DNA from: Nothopassalora personata
Lineage: Eukaryota > Ascomycota > Dothideomycetes > Mycosphaerellales > Mycosphaerellaceae
Direction of reading: 5' to 3'
NCBI GenBank assembly: GCA_033816765.1
Contig: CM066287.1
Location: forward strand, 5,146,001 to 5,210,000
DNA: 64,000 nt
Every line of letters starts with the position of its first letter. Positions within the stretch are counted from its first letter, which is position 1. The position numbers and the translations under genes were made by a program. The notes under the pieces are model-generated. The model was given only the letters and a program-made list of their open reading frames with translations, did no database searches and was not told the origin of the DNA. Shown one piece after another: positions 1 to 11,964 of the stretch.

Positions 1-368
1 TTTCGTAATTGCGCTTGAACCTACCCTAGAAATTATCCTTCTTAATAGATGCCTAAGGCGGGCGGATACTAGTCTATTAGGTTGCTAAACCGCTCCTAGA
101 ACTTAGTAGCATTAGTACTATTAAAGAACGGATTCTTAGCACCTCCTAGACGTAGGAAGCGAGGGCTAGCGTTTTCTATTACTACTACTAATCGTCTAAA
201 GAGGGCAGTTATAGCATCCATTCCAATTGTACTATTCGTTCCTATACCTATACCTAATTTAGCGGCGCTAGTTCCGCTTCTTCCTTCTTTACTAGATTTA
301 GGTGTTTTCCCTTCCTCCGATTCCTCTATCCCCTTATAAGGGACAGAATTCCTATAGACCCCTTCCAT
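1..368 (-). pseudogene. Gag N-terminal fragment of an LTR retrotransposon (truncated by window edge)
   Basis: Read on the minus strand, an ATG at 368 opens a 90-codon frame ending in NATKF and then a TAG. The frame continues beyond that stop (ERF, a TAG-like codon, further residues) to the window edge. The style (PFFNSTNATKF then ERF) resembles the start of fungal Ty3-type Gag capsids, where a PxFxGxN(x)TxFLE motif is common. The stops are TAG, as RIP would make from CAG or TGG. No LTR is seen upstream in the window, so family membership is inferred from style only. Confidence 0.4.
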
Positions 369-708
369 TTTCGTAGGGTTTATACGCTATTCGTAGCCTC
401 TACCTATGTCGGTAAAGGTGCTAAGTTTTTCTAGTAATATAGCCGTATCTATTATTACGTAGTGCTTACTTTAGAATGTACTAATACTAGTTGTTACTTA
501 ATAGGACCTTATAACCGTGATTATTGCTAAATACCTTAGACCTTAAGTGTTTTCGACCTTAGTCGACCTTAACCGTAAACCTTAACCCTAAGTAATAACC
601 TTAACCGTGAACCTTAGACCTTAAACCGTAATTTTAACCTTATAAACTAGATACTAATACGCTACCGGGTGTACACTTAATAACCCCCCCCCTTATTAAC
701 TACGAAAA
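369..708. other. Non-coding RIP-decayed sequence with CCTTA-rich stretch
   Basis: No gene is visible. Between about 520 and 650 short units such as ACCTTAACCGT and ACCTTAGACC recur irregularly. A run of nine C lies at 683-691. This may be the leader or LTR of the Gag fragment to its left. It is not a regular telomeric array, since CCCTAA occurs only once. Confidence 0.35.
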
Positions 709-979
709 TAATGTCTACTAACTACCCTATATAGGCCTGTCCGAGTTGTGGTAGTATAGAGCGGCGCTTATGTAAGCAGGGGTATTTACCGGTCCCGGGA
801 CCGTGAAATTAGGTCACGTAACGAGTAGCGCAGTAGCTAGATAAACAAGAGGATTAGCGGACTTCAAACCCCTATGCCCTCTACTCGAGAGGTATAAATT
901 GAATTGTTTCCTTAATGCTACGCTTACAATGCTTAACTACGTAGTATATATCTTAATAGCTATACTAGGTCCTACTAGC
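709..979 (-). repeat. Left half of a 0.37 kb repeat split by element A
   Basis: Together with 8038-8135 this is an inverted copy of 48,500-48,862, differing mainly by C/T and G/A changes. The two halves are separated by element A and its 5 bp duplication (ctagc). In the copy near 48,593 the same site is uninterrupted. The segment contains one of the GC-rich palindromes (784-809) and a GGTTTAAGTCC-like stretch (reverse strand) reminiscent of a pol III B box. It is probably the end of an E-type element. Confidence 0.75.
784..809. repeat. GC-rich palindrome, copy 1
   Basis: Starts ATTTACCGGTCCC and continues into its near-exact reverse complement. The last six bases are TGAAAT instead of GTAAAT. 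The core CGGTCCCGGGACCG is perfectly palindromic. It is the inverted counterpart of the copy at 48,762-48,787. Confidence 0.8.
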
Positions 980-1386
980 TGTTACGGTTCTGATCTAGGG
1001 CTAAAGGAAGCTAACTAATTAGACCTCCACAATTGGTGGGCGCTTCCGCCCGAGAAGTGCTCTCTCGCCCGTAGGAATGAAACCTAAGGAACCGAGAGAG
1101 CAACTGAAGTGATCTCCTTAACCTCGTTAATCTCGGTAATCTCGAGAGAACATAGAGAGCATAGAGAGCACGGAGAGCAACGCTCTATCTCCTTTGTATT
1201 TAGGAACGCTAAGAAACCCTTATAGTTCTAATACGTTCAACTTATGTTACTATCTCACTAATTGGAATACAACTCTTATTCCTATCATTTATCTTCGCTT
1301 AGCTTGCTTTAGCCTCTCTAAAGAATACCGCCACGTGACTTGACTTATCTCTCTTTTAAGACTAGCCCTAGAACGAGACAATAACA
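980..1386 (+). repeat. 5' LTR of element A
   Basis: Begins TGTTACGG and ends ATAACA, the TG..CA ends of LTRs. U3 holds short repeats of the type catagagag and gagagca around 1140-1180. A promoter block (TATA-like, GTATTTAGGAACGCTA, then ACGTTCAA) lies at about 1191-1241. It matches 7632-8037 apart from scattered transitions. Confidence 0.92.
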
Positions 1387-1399
1387 CTTTAAACGCCCT
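1387..1399 (+). promoter_or_regulatory. Putative self-priming primer-binding site of element A
   Basis: CTTTAAACGCCCT directly follows the LTR. It lacks the TGG start expected for priming by a tRNA 3' end. Its core TTAAACGC is complementary to GCGTTTAA in the 3' LTR at 7884-7891, which lies about 35 nt after the TATA-like block. This fits self-priming by the transcript 5' end, as known for Tf1-like elements. The assignment is inferred. Confidence 0.5.
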
Positions 1400-1403
1400 T
1401 AGG

Positions 1404-3478
1404 ATGAGCGCTACTTAAGCAGCTAGTAGGGGAACACCCGCCCCTAGCGAAGTAGGAAGCATCCGCCGTACGCCACTATAGTAGACTACTACGAAGGACG
1501 ATGAGTCTAATGACGATAACGAGCCTACTCCGAGGAAGAACGACGTTAAGGCTGCTAAGCTAGACCTCTTCTATAGGGATAGAGCCAAGTTCAACGACTG
1601 GATCAATTAGATAGATATGTATCTTATGTTCAACCTAGTCGATGCCGATAAAAGAACTATCTTCGCTATTACGTACCTTCGCGGAAGCGCGTAGAACTAG
1701 ATCAAACCTTACCTTAAGGAATACCTTAAAGGTATAGGACGATTAGACCCTACTAGAATGTTTAGGAGCTATACCCTCTTTAAAGATAAGATGAAGTTAA
1801 TCTTTAGAACCTCGAACGAAGTCCAACAGGCTATACGAATCATTTAACACCTGAAACAGAAGACGTCTACTTTAGAGTATGCCGCTAAATTCGAAGAATA
1901 CAGACAAATCACTAGATAGGACTAGACGGCGTTAATGACTATGTTCCGACGTAGACTTAAAGACTCTATTAAGGACGAGTTAATGAGACACGGGGGACAG
2001 ATCACTAACCTCGAAGAGCTAATGAAGGCGTCGATCAATATCGATAACTAGCTCTAGGAACGACACTAGGAGAAGAAATACGACTCTAAAGTAGGAGGAA
2101 TAGTAGGATACGCTCCGGATCGTAGACCCTTAGGAGGATACGTTACGAAGGGAGAATTCTCACGACAAAACTAGCCCTACTATAGACTACAGCCAATGGA
2201 ACTGGACGTTACCTAACGAGGACGGAGGATCGACAAGAGTAGGGGCTACGGAAAGCCCTTTAAAGGAAAAGGAAAACTCACATGCTATGCCTATAGTAAG
2301 GAAGGTTACATAGCATAGGATTGCCGCGGTAAGAATATAGTGCGCCGCGAGCAGTTTAATATAATGCAACCCCGAACTAGTAAATCTAAGAGTAGCGTTA
2401 GATCTCGAGGAGATACCGACTATACTCGGAGAGTAGAGGAGAGAGCTAGTAATAGAAGCACGACGCCTCTCCTAGACCCCTTAGAAGGACGAGGAGGATA
2501 CCATAGGCAGCAAATAGTGGTCATTCCATTTAATGCGAAGAACTAACTACGACAGTTCAACATAATAACACGAAGAGTCGACTACGAGATCGAATCCGAA
2601 TCTCGGAGTAGTCATAGAAGCCTTTATTAGCGATTCTGTTACTAAGACTCGTGTTAAGTTCACTACGCCGCGAAGTTAGGCGTAGGGTATTAGCCTTAGT
2701 AACTACGAGGAACCCTAGGAGCGACGCATAGGCAAGACGCCACGCTCCGAGAAGTAGACATCGATAAATCCTACTTTAACGAAGATAGAAGCGATAAAGA
2801 AAATTAGGACCTAGGATAGAACGGATTATGGTCACTAGAACTATAGGAAGAAAGTTAAGAAACTACCGGGCTAAATACCATTAAGGAAGAACAGGATCCG
2901 GAAGAATTAAGCGAAGAAGATTCCTCTAAAGGAGGAGAGAGCGACACTAACGACGACAACGAACAACTTACTTTCACGGTAGATGCACCTAAGAAACTGT
3001 ACGATATAATCATCTACCTATAAAGAAGGCACGAGGAATTCCTACCTAAGATAGGTAGACGAAGGAGGCTACATTCCATTAAGTTTAATAAGACATACGA
3101 CACCCTACGAGGCATAGCCTAGGGATACCCACTTATAGAAACAACCGAGAATCTAGTAACCGTCGTTACAGAACGACTACCTATAGGAAGCCGAATAACA
3201 GGTACCGGGTACTAAACACTAGTAGGAACTTTCGTCTTAAACGAACTACGAACAGCAGTACAGCACGTACGGGCTCTCTACTTAGAAACGCAGAAGATCT
3301 AGGAACGCAATAGACTACAAGTGTAGACATAGGGTAACGGGCTACAGGTTCTAGCCGAAGCCTCTAGGCACGAAGTACAGCGAACTACATACTACTCGGG
3401 AAAAGGATTAGCTCCCTAGGAATAAGCTACCGGAGGGAGTTATACAATACTTAGGCTTACGTATCGACATTAAATACA
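1404..3478 (+). pseudogene. Gag polyprotein of element A (RIP-inactivated)
   Basis: An ATG at 1404 opens a frame that, reading TAG/TAA as RIP-made, stays in register through 2546 (381 codons) and beyond into the linker. The capsid part includes KFNDWINQ, FRTSNEV and IKDELMRHG, the fungal chromovirus capsid style. A zinc knuckle follows at about 2278-2325, in which two expected Cys/His positions now read Tyr and a Trp codon reads TAG. The linker to protease (2547-3478) includes acidic LSEEDSS repeats, and shares frame with the protease, unlike elements B and C. The TAA at 2544-2546 could be the original Gag stop or a mutated CAA. Confidence 0.8.
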
Positions 3479-3479
3479 G

Positions 3480-6400
3480 TTTTCTAGACATAAGTAATCG
3501 TTAACGGACACAAGACTAGTGTCATAATCGACTTAGGAGCAGCGGGGAATTTTATCTCCGAGTCTTTTATAAGAAGAAACGGGTTAGCTACCCTAAAGAA
3601 GAAATGGGGTTACGAGTTAATCGCGGTAAACGGATTATCGTTACTTAGCGTAGAATAGGAGACGATACTATTGCTACTAGCTATCTAACAGCACCACGAG
3701 AATATTACCTTAGATGTTACTAATATAGCTAGTTATAACATAGTATTAGGTATGCCTTAGTTAAGAAAGCACAATCTAGTAATCGACTAGAGAAGAGGAG
3801 TACTTACATTTAGGGAATGCGATTGCGTTGTCGACATTTAGCCTACGTAGTAGTAGCGTTTACTAGTAGATAAGGTAAGGAAACAGCTAAACGAGATATA
3901 GCTTACGCCGAACGGAAGGATAGAAGAACTACCTTCGACCGGGATAGACACTAGCGTAGGGCCGCCGGGTTACGAAGTTACTAGAAGTGATAGAAGTAAC
4001 GCACTATCGAAGAATACTAACATCTTAGAGTTAAGTATTCCTAAGGAGTATCGCAAGTAGTCGCGACTCTTTAAAGAGGAGAGAGGCAAAACCGCCTTAC
4101 CTAAGCACCGCCTATAGGATTATAAGATTAACATTTAGCTAGGGAAAGAGCCTCTATAGGGACCCCTATACTAAATGTCTAAGAAAGAGCTATAGACCCT
4201 ACGAGAATAGCTAAAGGAGAAGCTAGCTAAAGGATAGATAAGAAGATCCACCTTAAGTGTAGGAACTCTATGTATGTTCGTTCTAAAAGCAAACGGGAAG
4301 TTACGACTCGTACAAGACTATAGGAAGTTAAACGAGATTACGATTAAGAACCGATACCCGCTACCTAACATCGAAGAAGCATAAGATAGATTAACCGGAT
4401 CGGACTAGTACACGAAGATTAACCTACGAGATGCCTTCTACGCTATACGGATAGTAGAAGGAGAAGAATAGAAAACCGCTTTTAGAACAAGATACGGACT
4501 CTACGAATTCTTAGTTATACTAATAGGATTAACTAACGCACCCGCATCCTACTAGGACCTTGTTAACGAAACACTTAGAGACCTACTCGACGTATACGTT
4601 ATTGCCTACATAGACGACATACTAGTCTACACGAAAGGATCCCTATAGGAACACATAAGACAAGTCTAGGACGTCTTCGAACGACTTACGCAATTAGGAT
4701 TCAAGACGGCACCCGAGAAATGCGAATTCCATAAGAAAGAAGTTAAATTCCTAGGCTTTATCATTAGCACTATAGGGATAACGATCGACCCTACGAAGAC
4801 ATAGTCAATTAGAGAATAGCTAGAACCGAAAACAGTTAAGGACGTATAATCATTCCTTAGACTAGCGAACTACAACCGGAAATTCATTAAGGACTACTTA
4901 AAGATAGCAGCACTAATGACGATACTTACAAGAAAGGACGTCACTTAGAAATAGGAAAAAGAACAGATTGAAGCATTTAAGAAACTTAAGGAATAATGCG
5001 CTTCAGCCCCCACGCTTCGACTATTCGATAGTAGTAAGGAAGTCTACATCGAGACCGATGCGTCTAATATAGCAATAGGCGCGTGTTTAATATAGATATA
5101 TAATAGGTAGAGACACCTAGTAGCCTATTACTCCCGGAAAATGACTATAGCGGAACAGAACTATGACATCCATAATAAAGAGCTTCTAGCCATTGTTGCT
5201 ACTATATAACATTAGAGAGTATATGTCGAGGGCCTACCGAAGTTAACGATTCTTTCTAACTATAAGAATCTTACGTACTTCATAACGACAAAAGAACTTA
5301 CCCGAAGGTAAGCCCGCTAGTCGGAGCTACTAGGACAGTATAAGTTCGAAATTAAATATACTCTAGGAAGAGAGAATAGCCGCGCCGACGCGCTAAGCCG
5401 AAGAAGCGACTATATAGAAGGAAAAGAACTAGTGCAATACAAGATATTAAAGACAAACCCCGACGGAAGTCTTAGTATAAACACGAGAGAATTTAACAAT
5501 ATCGTACGGATACTAGGCGACAAGGACGAACAGTTCCCTATATCGCAAGGGAAATACTAAGTACCGAAGGATCGAGAAGAAGAATGCATTTAACAACATT
5601 ACGACGGACTAACTTATAGACACCCTAGAACTTCAAAAACTATAAACCTAATATAGCGCAGTTTCTCATTTCTATAGATAAGACTTAAGGTGTTACGCTA
5701 CATTAAACAATGCGTACACTACTAACGAAACAAGGCTACGAGACATACAAAATACGGTCACCTACAGTTTAGGACACTACCGACGAAACCATAGAACGAA
5801 GTTACAATAGACTTTATTACGAAACTCCTACCGTTAAGAGATTAAGTTACGAAACAACCATACGACATAATACTAGTTATGGTTAATAAACTTACAAAAT
5901 ACGCACACTTCATTCCTACATCGGAAACATACAATGTAGAGCAGCTCGGATACCTCGTACTAGATAGACTTATCCGATACTATGGATTCCCTTAAGCGTT
6001 TATAACGGACAGAGACAAGCTATTCACATTAAACTACTAGAAAACGCTTATAGGAACGATCGGAATTGAACATAAGCTATTAACAGTATATTATCCGGAG
6101 ACAGACGGATAAACCGAAAGGATAAATTAAACGCTAGAACAATACCTACGACACTACATCAACTACGCACAAGACAATTGGGTTTCATTACTGCCAATAG
6201 CGTAGATTGCACTAAACAACCATAAATTAGAGACAACTTTAACGACGCTATTCTATGCGAACTTTAGTAAAGATCCTAACCTATTCGGAACACCTGGATC
6301 CTATCTATAGGCCGAGAGAGCAATCGTAACGACGGATACTCTTAAGGAAGTGCACAAAGAAACACGTAAGGCGATCGAAGATGCATAACGAAAACTGTCT

Positions 6401-6842
6401 TAATAACGGTAGGACACGAGAAAAATGGCACCTCTACTAAAAGAGGGGGATAAGGTCTATCTCCTCACAAAAAACTTAAGAACAAGAAGATAGACTAAAA
6501 AACTGGTTTACGTTAAGGTCGGACCATTTTTAATCAACAAAGTCGTAGGACTAGTTAACTATCGACTACGACTACTACCTAACGTAAAAATCCACCTAGT
6601 CTTCTATATCTCTAAGCTAGAACCCGCAGCCGCTAGAACACCTTACTAGGAGAGTTTCTACTTCGAGCCGGAAGTAGAAAATGAATTTAAAGTCGAAAAA
6701 ATCCTAGATAAGAAAGGTTAGCGATACCTTGTTAAATGGAAGGGATACGACGAATCGGAGAATACCTAGGAACTAAAAGAAAACCTACGAAACTGTTAGC
6801 AGAAGATTCGGGAATATCAAAACGGCGCCTACTTAAAGTAAC
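3480..6842 (+). pseudogene. Pol polyprotein of element A: PR-RT-RNaseH-IN-chromodomain (RIP-inactivated)
   Basis: Order of domains: aspartic protease near 3495-3770, where the active-site DSG reads DLG; RT with [10 protein letters not shown] and catalytic YIDD at about 4607-4618; RNase H with ETDAS near 5050; integrase with an HHCC-type finger near 5590-5740, then VTIDF, ITDRD and TDGQTE motifs; and a C-terminal chromodomain at about 6690-6800 (LVKWKGYDESENT). The many in-frame stops are TAG or TAA. A chromodomain on Pol places it with fungal chromoviruses, in which that domain guides integration to heterochromatin. Confidence 0.88.
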
Positions 6843-6879
6843 TACACTATAAGACATAGTAACTTTTAAGCAAACGGAC

Positions 6880-6952
6880 GACTAAAGTAGGAATCGAACC
6901 TACGACCTTAAGAGTGTAGACAGCTTACGCTCTACTACTAAGCTACCTAGCC
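6880..6952 (-). tRNA. tRNA-like sequence inside element A (antisense to pol)
   Basis: On the minus strand, a 7-bp acceptor stem (GGCTAGG with TTTAGTC) closes. A D-arm follows (GCTT...GAGC, eroded by RIP), then a T-arm with GGTTCGATTCC, the exact B box. The anticodon arm does not fold normally: only TAAG/CTTA pair, leaving an 11-nt loop, so no anticodon can be assigned. It is probably a captured or degenerate tRNA rather than a working gene. The same sequence occurs in element B at the equivalent place, with an intact A box. Confidence 0.55.
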
Positions 6953-6992
6953 GATTAATAAGAACAGGGACATAACTTATAAATAAATACCC

Positions 6993-7556
6993 TTACGAAG
7001 GAGACGGCTAAGCTACCGACGGTACCGTCTCGCTAGAAGGAGAAAGCTAGAAATCGTCCGGAAGACCTTCGACAGCACTCTAGGTCTAAGGAGATAAGGA
7101 TAGATTAGGAGCACTAGGATCCGCGTCTACTATAGCGTACTCCTGCGCCCCTAGATCCTCGTCTAGTAATAACCGATCTTCTAACGAACGACCCTCCGCA
7201 ACCTTCTAATTAACCGCATCTAATTGCTTACGAAGGCGCATTTCCTTTATATACGCTTCTATTAAGGCATCCTGCCTTTTACTAAGAATCCTTTTCGCGG
7301 TATCTAGTTCCTATAACAATTTCTTCCGCTAAAGCGATAAGCGCTTCTACTCGCCCTCGGTTACCCTTACATTGCATCTCTTTAGATTCCGCTGCTAGCA
7401 CTTAGAACAGCGACTAGATAAGATGTGCACCTTGTACACACGGCCCTCCTTTTAATAAGAATTATACGGACGCATCGCGGTATCGCCGTCACGGAAGATC
7501 TACTAGGCTTTCTTCTTACGGCGAGCGGTAGATTTGGATTGGGAGGAAGAAGACAT
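6993..7556 (-). pseudogene. Antisense accessory ORF of element A: Cys-motif plus charged helix protein
   Basis: An ATG at 7556 starts a 188-codon frame on the strand opposite pol, interrupted only by TAG/TAA codons. The protein begins MSSSS, then a basic stretch, then CSKC...RC (CX2CX7C) with NVRV after it, then a charged stretch rich in K, R, E and L that is likely a coiled coil, and an acidic Ser/Pro-rich tail. It lies between the tRNA-like sequence and the 3' LTR. Homologous ORFs with the same order occur in B and C. The Cys spacing resembles half of a Zn(II)2Cys6 finger or a zinc knuckle. Function unknown. Confidence 0.65.
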
Positions 7557-7631
7557 CGTTACGAGACATAAAAAGGAAGAACAACATAACTTATAAAGCT
7601 CTAGGATAGAGCTAGACTAAAAGGGGGATAG

Positions 7632-8037
7632 TGTTACGGTTCTAATCTAGGGCTGAAGGAAGCTAACTAATTAGACCTCTACAATTAGTAGGCGCTTCCG
7701 CCCGAGAAGTGCTCTCTCGCCCGTAGGAATGAAACTAAGGAACCGAGAGAGCAACTGAAGTGATCTCCTTAACCTCGTTAATCTCGGTAATCTCGAGAGA
7801 ACATAGAGAGCATAGAGAGCACGGAGAGCAACGCTCTATCTCCTTTATATTTAGGAACGCTAAGAAACCCTTATAGTTCTAATGCGTTTAACTTATGTTA
7901 CTATCTCACTAATTGGAATACAACTCTTATTCCTATCATTCATCTTCGCTTAGCTTACTTTAGCCTCTCTAAAGAATACCGCCACGTGACTTGACTTATC
8001 TCTCTTTTGAGACTAGCCCTAGAACGAGACAATAACA
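7632..8037 (+). repeat. 3' LTR of element A
   Basis: Second copy of the 407 bp LTR, TGTTACGG...AATAACA, followed at once by the duplicated target ctagc. Differences from the 5' copy are mostly transitions. The promoter block is better preserved here (TATATTTA then GCGTTTAA at 7884-7891). Confidence 0.92.
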
Positions 8038-8135
8038 CTAGCTTACCTAAATGTCCAATTAAACTAAAATGAAATTAGGGCAAGTTAGACCTAAGGGACC
8101 CCCTCTAAACCTAAGGTTAACACAACCCATTAGTC
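8038..8135 (-). repeat. Right half of the 0.37 kb repeat split by element A
   Basis: Continues the inverted match to 48,500-48,597. Homology stops at about 8135, where an antisense Gag fragment begins, so the element carrying this repeat end is truncated here. Confidence 0.75.
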
Positions 8136-9106
8136 GTTAATACTAGGTATAGTTAAATTGTCGGGGTCTAATACTACTCCTATATTTGTCTACCTTTAGT
8201 CATATTATATTAAATTGCTCGCGGCGCACTATAATTTTTACGCGGCAATCCCGCGCTATATAGCCTTCCTTACTATAGGTATAGTATATAAGTTTTCCTT
8301 TTCCTTTAAAGGGTTTTCCGCAGCCCCTACTCTTATTAATCCTCCGTCCTCGTTAGGTAACGTCTAGTTCTATTAGCTATAGTCTATAATAGGGCTGGTT
8401 TTATCGTAAGAACCCTCCCTTCGTAACGTATCCTCCTAAGGGTTTACGATCTAGAATGTATCCTACTATACTCCCTATTTTAGAATCGTATTTCTTTTCC
8501 TAGTATCGTTCTTAGAGCTAGTCGTCGATGTCGATCGACGCCTTTATTAGCTCTTTAAGGTTAGTAATTACTCCTCCGTGTCTTATTAATTCGTCCTTAA
8601 TAGAGTCCTTAAGTCTACGTCGGAATATAGTTATTAACGCCGTCTAGTCCTATCCGGTAATCTGTCTATATTCTTCGAATTTAGCAGTATACTCTAAAGT
8701 AGACGTTTTCTACTTTAGGTATTAAATAATTTGTATAGCCTATTAGACTTCGTTCGAGGTTCTAAAGATTAACTTTATCTTATCTTTAAAAAGAGTATAG
8801 CTCCTAAACATTCCGGTAGGGTCTAGTCGTCCTATACCTTTAAGATATTCCTTAAGGTAAGGTTTAATCTAGTTCTACGCGCTTCCGTAAAGGAATATAA
8901 TAGCGATGATAGTTCTTTTATTAGTATCGACTAGGTTAAACATAAGGTATATATCTATCTAATTAACCTAGTCGTCGAACTTAGTCCTATCTCTATAGAA
9001 GAGGTCTAGCTTAGTAGCCTTAATGTCGCCCTTCCTTAGAGTAGGCTTATTATCGTTATTAGACTTATCGTCCTTCGTAGTAGTCTATCGTAGTAGCGTA
9101 CGGCGG
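8136..9106 (-). pseudogene. Antisense Gag fragment related to element A
   Basis: The reverse complement aligns with the Gag of element A from about 1485 to 2350, including the capsid region and the zinc-knuckle region followed by the CRGKNIVRREQF-like stretch. It diverges at its C-terminal end. It is broken by TAG/TAA codons. It ends abruptly at the TG start of the H LTR, so H probably inserted into this copy. The expected continuation (leader and LTR) is not found on the other side of H. Confidence 0.75.
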
Positions 9107-9516
9107 TGTTACGGTTCGGTTTAAGCTACGACAGCACGCCTAACTATTAGCTATAAAGATTACGTACGCCGCACGAAATTACTCGCTTACTAGCGACTTA
9201 GTAATTCGAGATTACTCGCTTACTAGCGACTTAGTAATTCGAGATTACTCGCTTATTAGTAATTAAGCGATTAAGGCTAAGACTAATAATGTCTCCTTTA
9301 TATTTAGGAACGCTAAAAACCCTTATAGTTTAGAAGCGTTTAACTTACTGTTTAATCTTACTGTTTAGAATATAACCTTACCTAACCGCTACCTTACTAC
9401 TGCTTTATACTACTCTCCCTCCTACTCCTACTCGACGAGAACAAATCTCGATCGAACGAAGGTTATCTAACTTGTTAGTTAACTTAGTAAGATTATAGGT
9501 TTAACTAAACCTAATA
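9107..9516 (+). repeat. 5' LTR of element H
   Basis: Starts TGTTACGG and ends CCTAATA (RIP form of CCTAACA). It contains a 33-bp tandem repeat (9178-9210, 9211-9243 and a partial third) and the shared promoter block at 9291-9344 with GCGTTTAA at 9336-9343. Just inside, TTAAACGC at 9520-9527 is the complementary putative primer-binding site. Confidence 0.8.
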
Positions 9517-11964
9517 GCTTTAAACGCCCTCTAGACTAGGAGATCGATAGAGTACTAGGGAAACACCCGCCCCTAGTAAAGTAGATAGAGGTACCCGACT
9601 ACGGACCGCGAACGATGCTATTAATGCTTAGCTACTTATGTAGGTAATAAATCCCTTAAGGTTAGTAAGCTAGAGTTCTACTATAGCGATCGAGACAAGT
9701 TCGACACTTAGGTTACTTAGATAGATACGTACTTCTTATTTAACTCTATAGCTAAGAACCTTAAGCCTATCTTTACTACTACCTTCTTAAGAGGACGAGT
9801 ATAGCATTAGGTTAAACCCTTCCTAAGAACCTACTTAGATAGTAACGGTACCGATAACGCTAACGGAATCTTTACGTCTTATAACTATCTTAAGAATGCT
9901 ATAAAGAGCGTCTTTAGAGTCTCTAACGAGGTTACTACTACCGTTCGTATTATATAACACTTAACCTAGAAGACATCTACTACCGAGTATACTATTAAAT
10001 TCTAGGAATACGCTTAACTTACCAATTAGGACGATAAGGCCTTATAAGTTATGTATCGACGTAGCTTAAATGAAAACGTTAAAGACGAGTTAATACGGGA
10101 TAGTCGAAGAATTAATAACTTAGGGAACCTTATTAGAGTTACGATTAATCTTAACAACAAGCTCTATAAGAGAGCTATAGAACGACGATACGACTCTAAG
10201 GTATCCGGAAAGGCCGGATTTACACTAGGCTACGACAATCGTAATAGGGACTATAATAACCTTAATAATAATAAGTCTAGCTATAAGCTATACTATAGAC
10301 TATAGCCTATAGAACTCGACGTTACCGAGAAAGGTCGTAAGATCGGAAGTAAGAATAGGGGTAAGAAAGGGCCTAAGAGTTTAAAGGGAAGCTTTACTTA
10401 CTATAACTGTAGTAAGGAAGGCTACATAGTAAGGGACTACTATAGTAAGTAAAATATAGTGCGCCGTAAGCAGTTTAATATAATGCAAAGAGGAACTAGT
10501 AAACTCGGGAGCAGTATTAGACTACTAGAAGGTACCGACTATACTCGAGGAGTAGAGGAGAGAGTTAGTAACGGAGGTAACATACCTCTCCTAGACCCCT
10601 TATAAGGACGAGGAGGATACTACGGGTAACTAATAGAAGCTACACTATTTAGGTTGTAGAACCGACTATAACAGTTCGAGAGAACATGCCAATTTAATAC
10701 AATCTAGATAAAGGACACCTCGGGAAGTTACCGGACGGCCGAAACTATAGAAATCGAGACGGTCGAATAAGTAAAACGAGAAATCCTAGAGAAGCTAGAA
10801 CAAGACCTCTCGGACATTAAGATAAACGAGGTACTTACGAATAATCCCTAGGAATGCCTCTTGTTATTACGAGACTAACTCTAAAAGGTAACCGAAAGGG
10901 TTAGTAAATTGCTACTAGTAATAAAAAACAAAGTACTAGAATACTTCCTCTAGATTACCTACGGGGAACTCGCCTCTAAATGTATATATATTGTAGCACA
11001 ACTCGACGGGCTTAGAGAATTCTACTAATAGGGAAAACGAGAACTTAGTATAATAGTAAGAAGAGTCGACTACGAAATCGAACGAGATACTCGAAATGGT
11101 TACGGAGCCCTTCATTAGCGTTTCTGTTACTAAGACTCGTGCTAAACCTACTACTCTGCTAAGGAAGGTATAGGGTACTTCCTATAGTAACTACGAGGAA
11201 CCCTAGGAGCGACACATAGGTAGAATGCTACGCTCCGAGAAGTAGACATCGATAAATCCTACTTCGATAGCGATAGAAGCGATAAAGAAAACTAGGACCT
11301 AGGATAGAATAGATCGTAGTTACCGGAACTATAGGAAGAAAGTTAAGAAACTACCGGGCTAGATACTATTAAAGAAAACTAGGATCTAGAAGAATTAAGC
11401 GAAGAAGATTCCTCTAAAGGAGAAGAGAGCGACACTAACGATAATAACGAACAACTAACCTTTACGATTAATGCACCTAAGAAACTATATAACATAATCG
11501 TATACCTATAAAGAAGGCACGAAGAATTCCTACCTAAAATAAGCGGACGATAAATGCTATACTCTATTAAGTTCGATAAAACACTCGATACCCTACGAGG
11601 TATAGACTAGGGATACCTACTTATAGAGACGACCGAAAACCTAGTACCCGCTATTATAGAACGACTACCAATAGGAAGCCAAATAATAGGTACCGGATAC
11701 CTTACGCCGTTAGGAACATTTATATCGAATAAATTACGTAACGTAGTGTAACACGTACGCGTACTCTACTTAGAAACGTAGAAGATCTAGGAACGTTACC
11801 GAAGACAGGTATAGACATAGAAGGGCTCGAGCTAGGTTTAGGCGGAGGCCTCGAGATACAAAGTACGACGTTCTATATACGAATAGGGAAAAGGATCGAC
11901 TCCTTAGGAATAAGCGACTAAAAGGAGTTATATAACATATAATCAGCTTAAGTATCGCTTATAG
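9517..11964 (+). pseudogene. Gag and linker of element H, truncated before protease
   Basis: Colinear with Gag of element B: capsid (for example YRRSLNENVKDELIRD near 10,051), zinc knuckle at about 10,400-10,440 with Cys/His positions read as Tyr, and the acidic linker (EELSEEDSS near 11,390). Compared with B one C is missing near 9632, shifting the frame. H also has extra linker sequence (about 10,680-11,060) absent from B. Homology to B ends near 11,964, just before the protease, so the rest of H is missing, probably replaced by G. Confidence 0.75.

Larger units (their letters stand above)
980..8037 (+). mobile_element. Element A: complete RIP-inactivated Ty3/gypsy chromovirus
   Basis: A 7.06 kb element with two LTRs of about 407 bp (TGTTACGG...ATAACA) flanked by the duplication ctagc at 975-979 and 8038-8042. 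Order inside: primer-binding region, Gag with zinc knuckle, protease, RT, RNase H, integrase, chromodomain, antisense tRNA-like sequence, antisense accessory ORF, 3' LTR. The in-frame stops I inspected are TAG or TAA at positions where CAG, CAA or TGG is expected, so inactivation by RIP is the simplest reading. It is inserted in a repeat whose empty site is present at about 48,593-48,597 of the same window. Confidence 0.92.

Noticed and set aside
560..650. Degenerate telomeric repeat
   Set aside because: CCTTA-rich units are irregular and CCCTAA occurs once; more likely RIP-shaped low-complexity sequence.
9178..9256. CRISPR-like direct repeats
   Set aside because: Contiguous 33-bp tandem units without spacers, inside the U3 of a retrotransposon LTR in a eukaryote.
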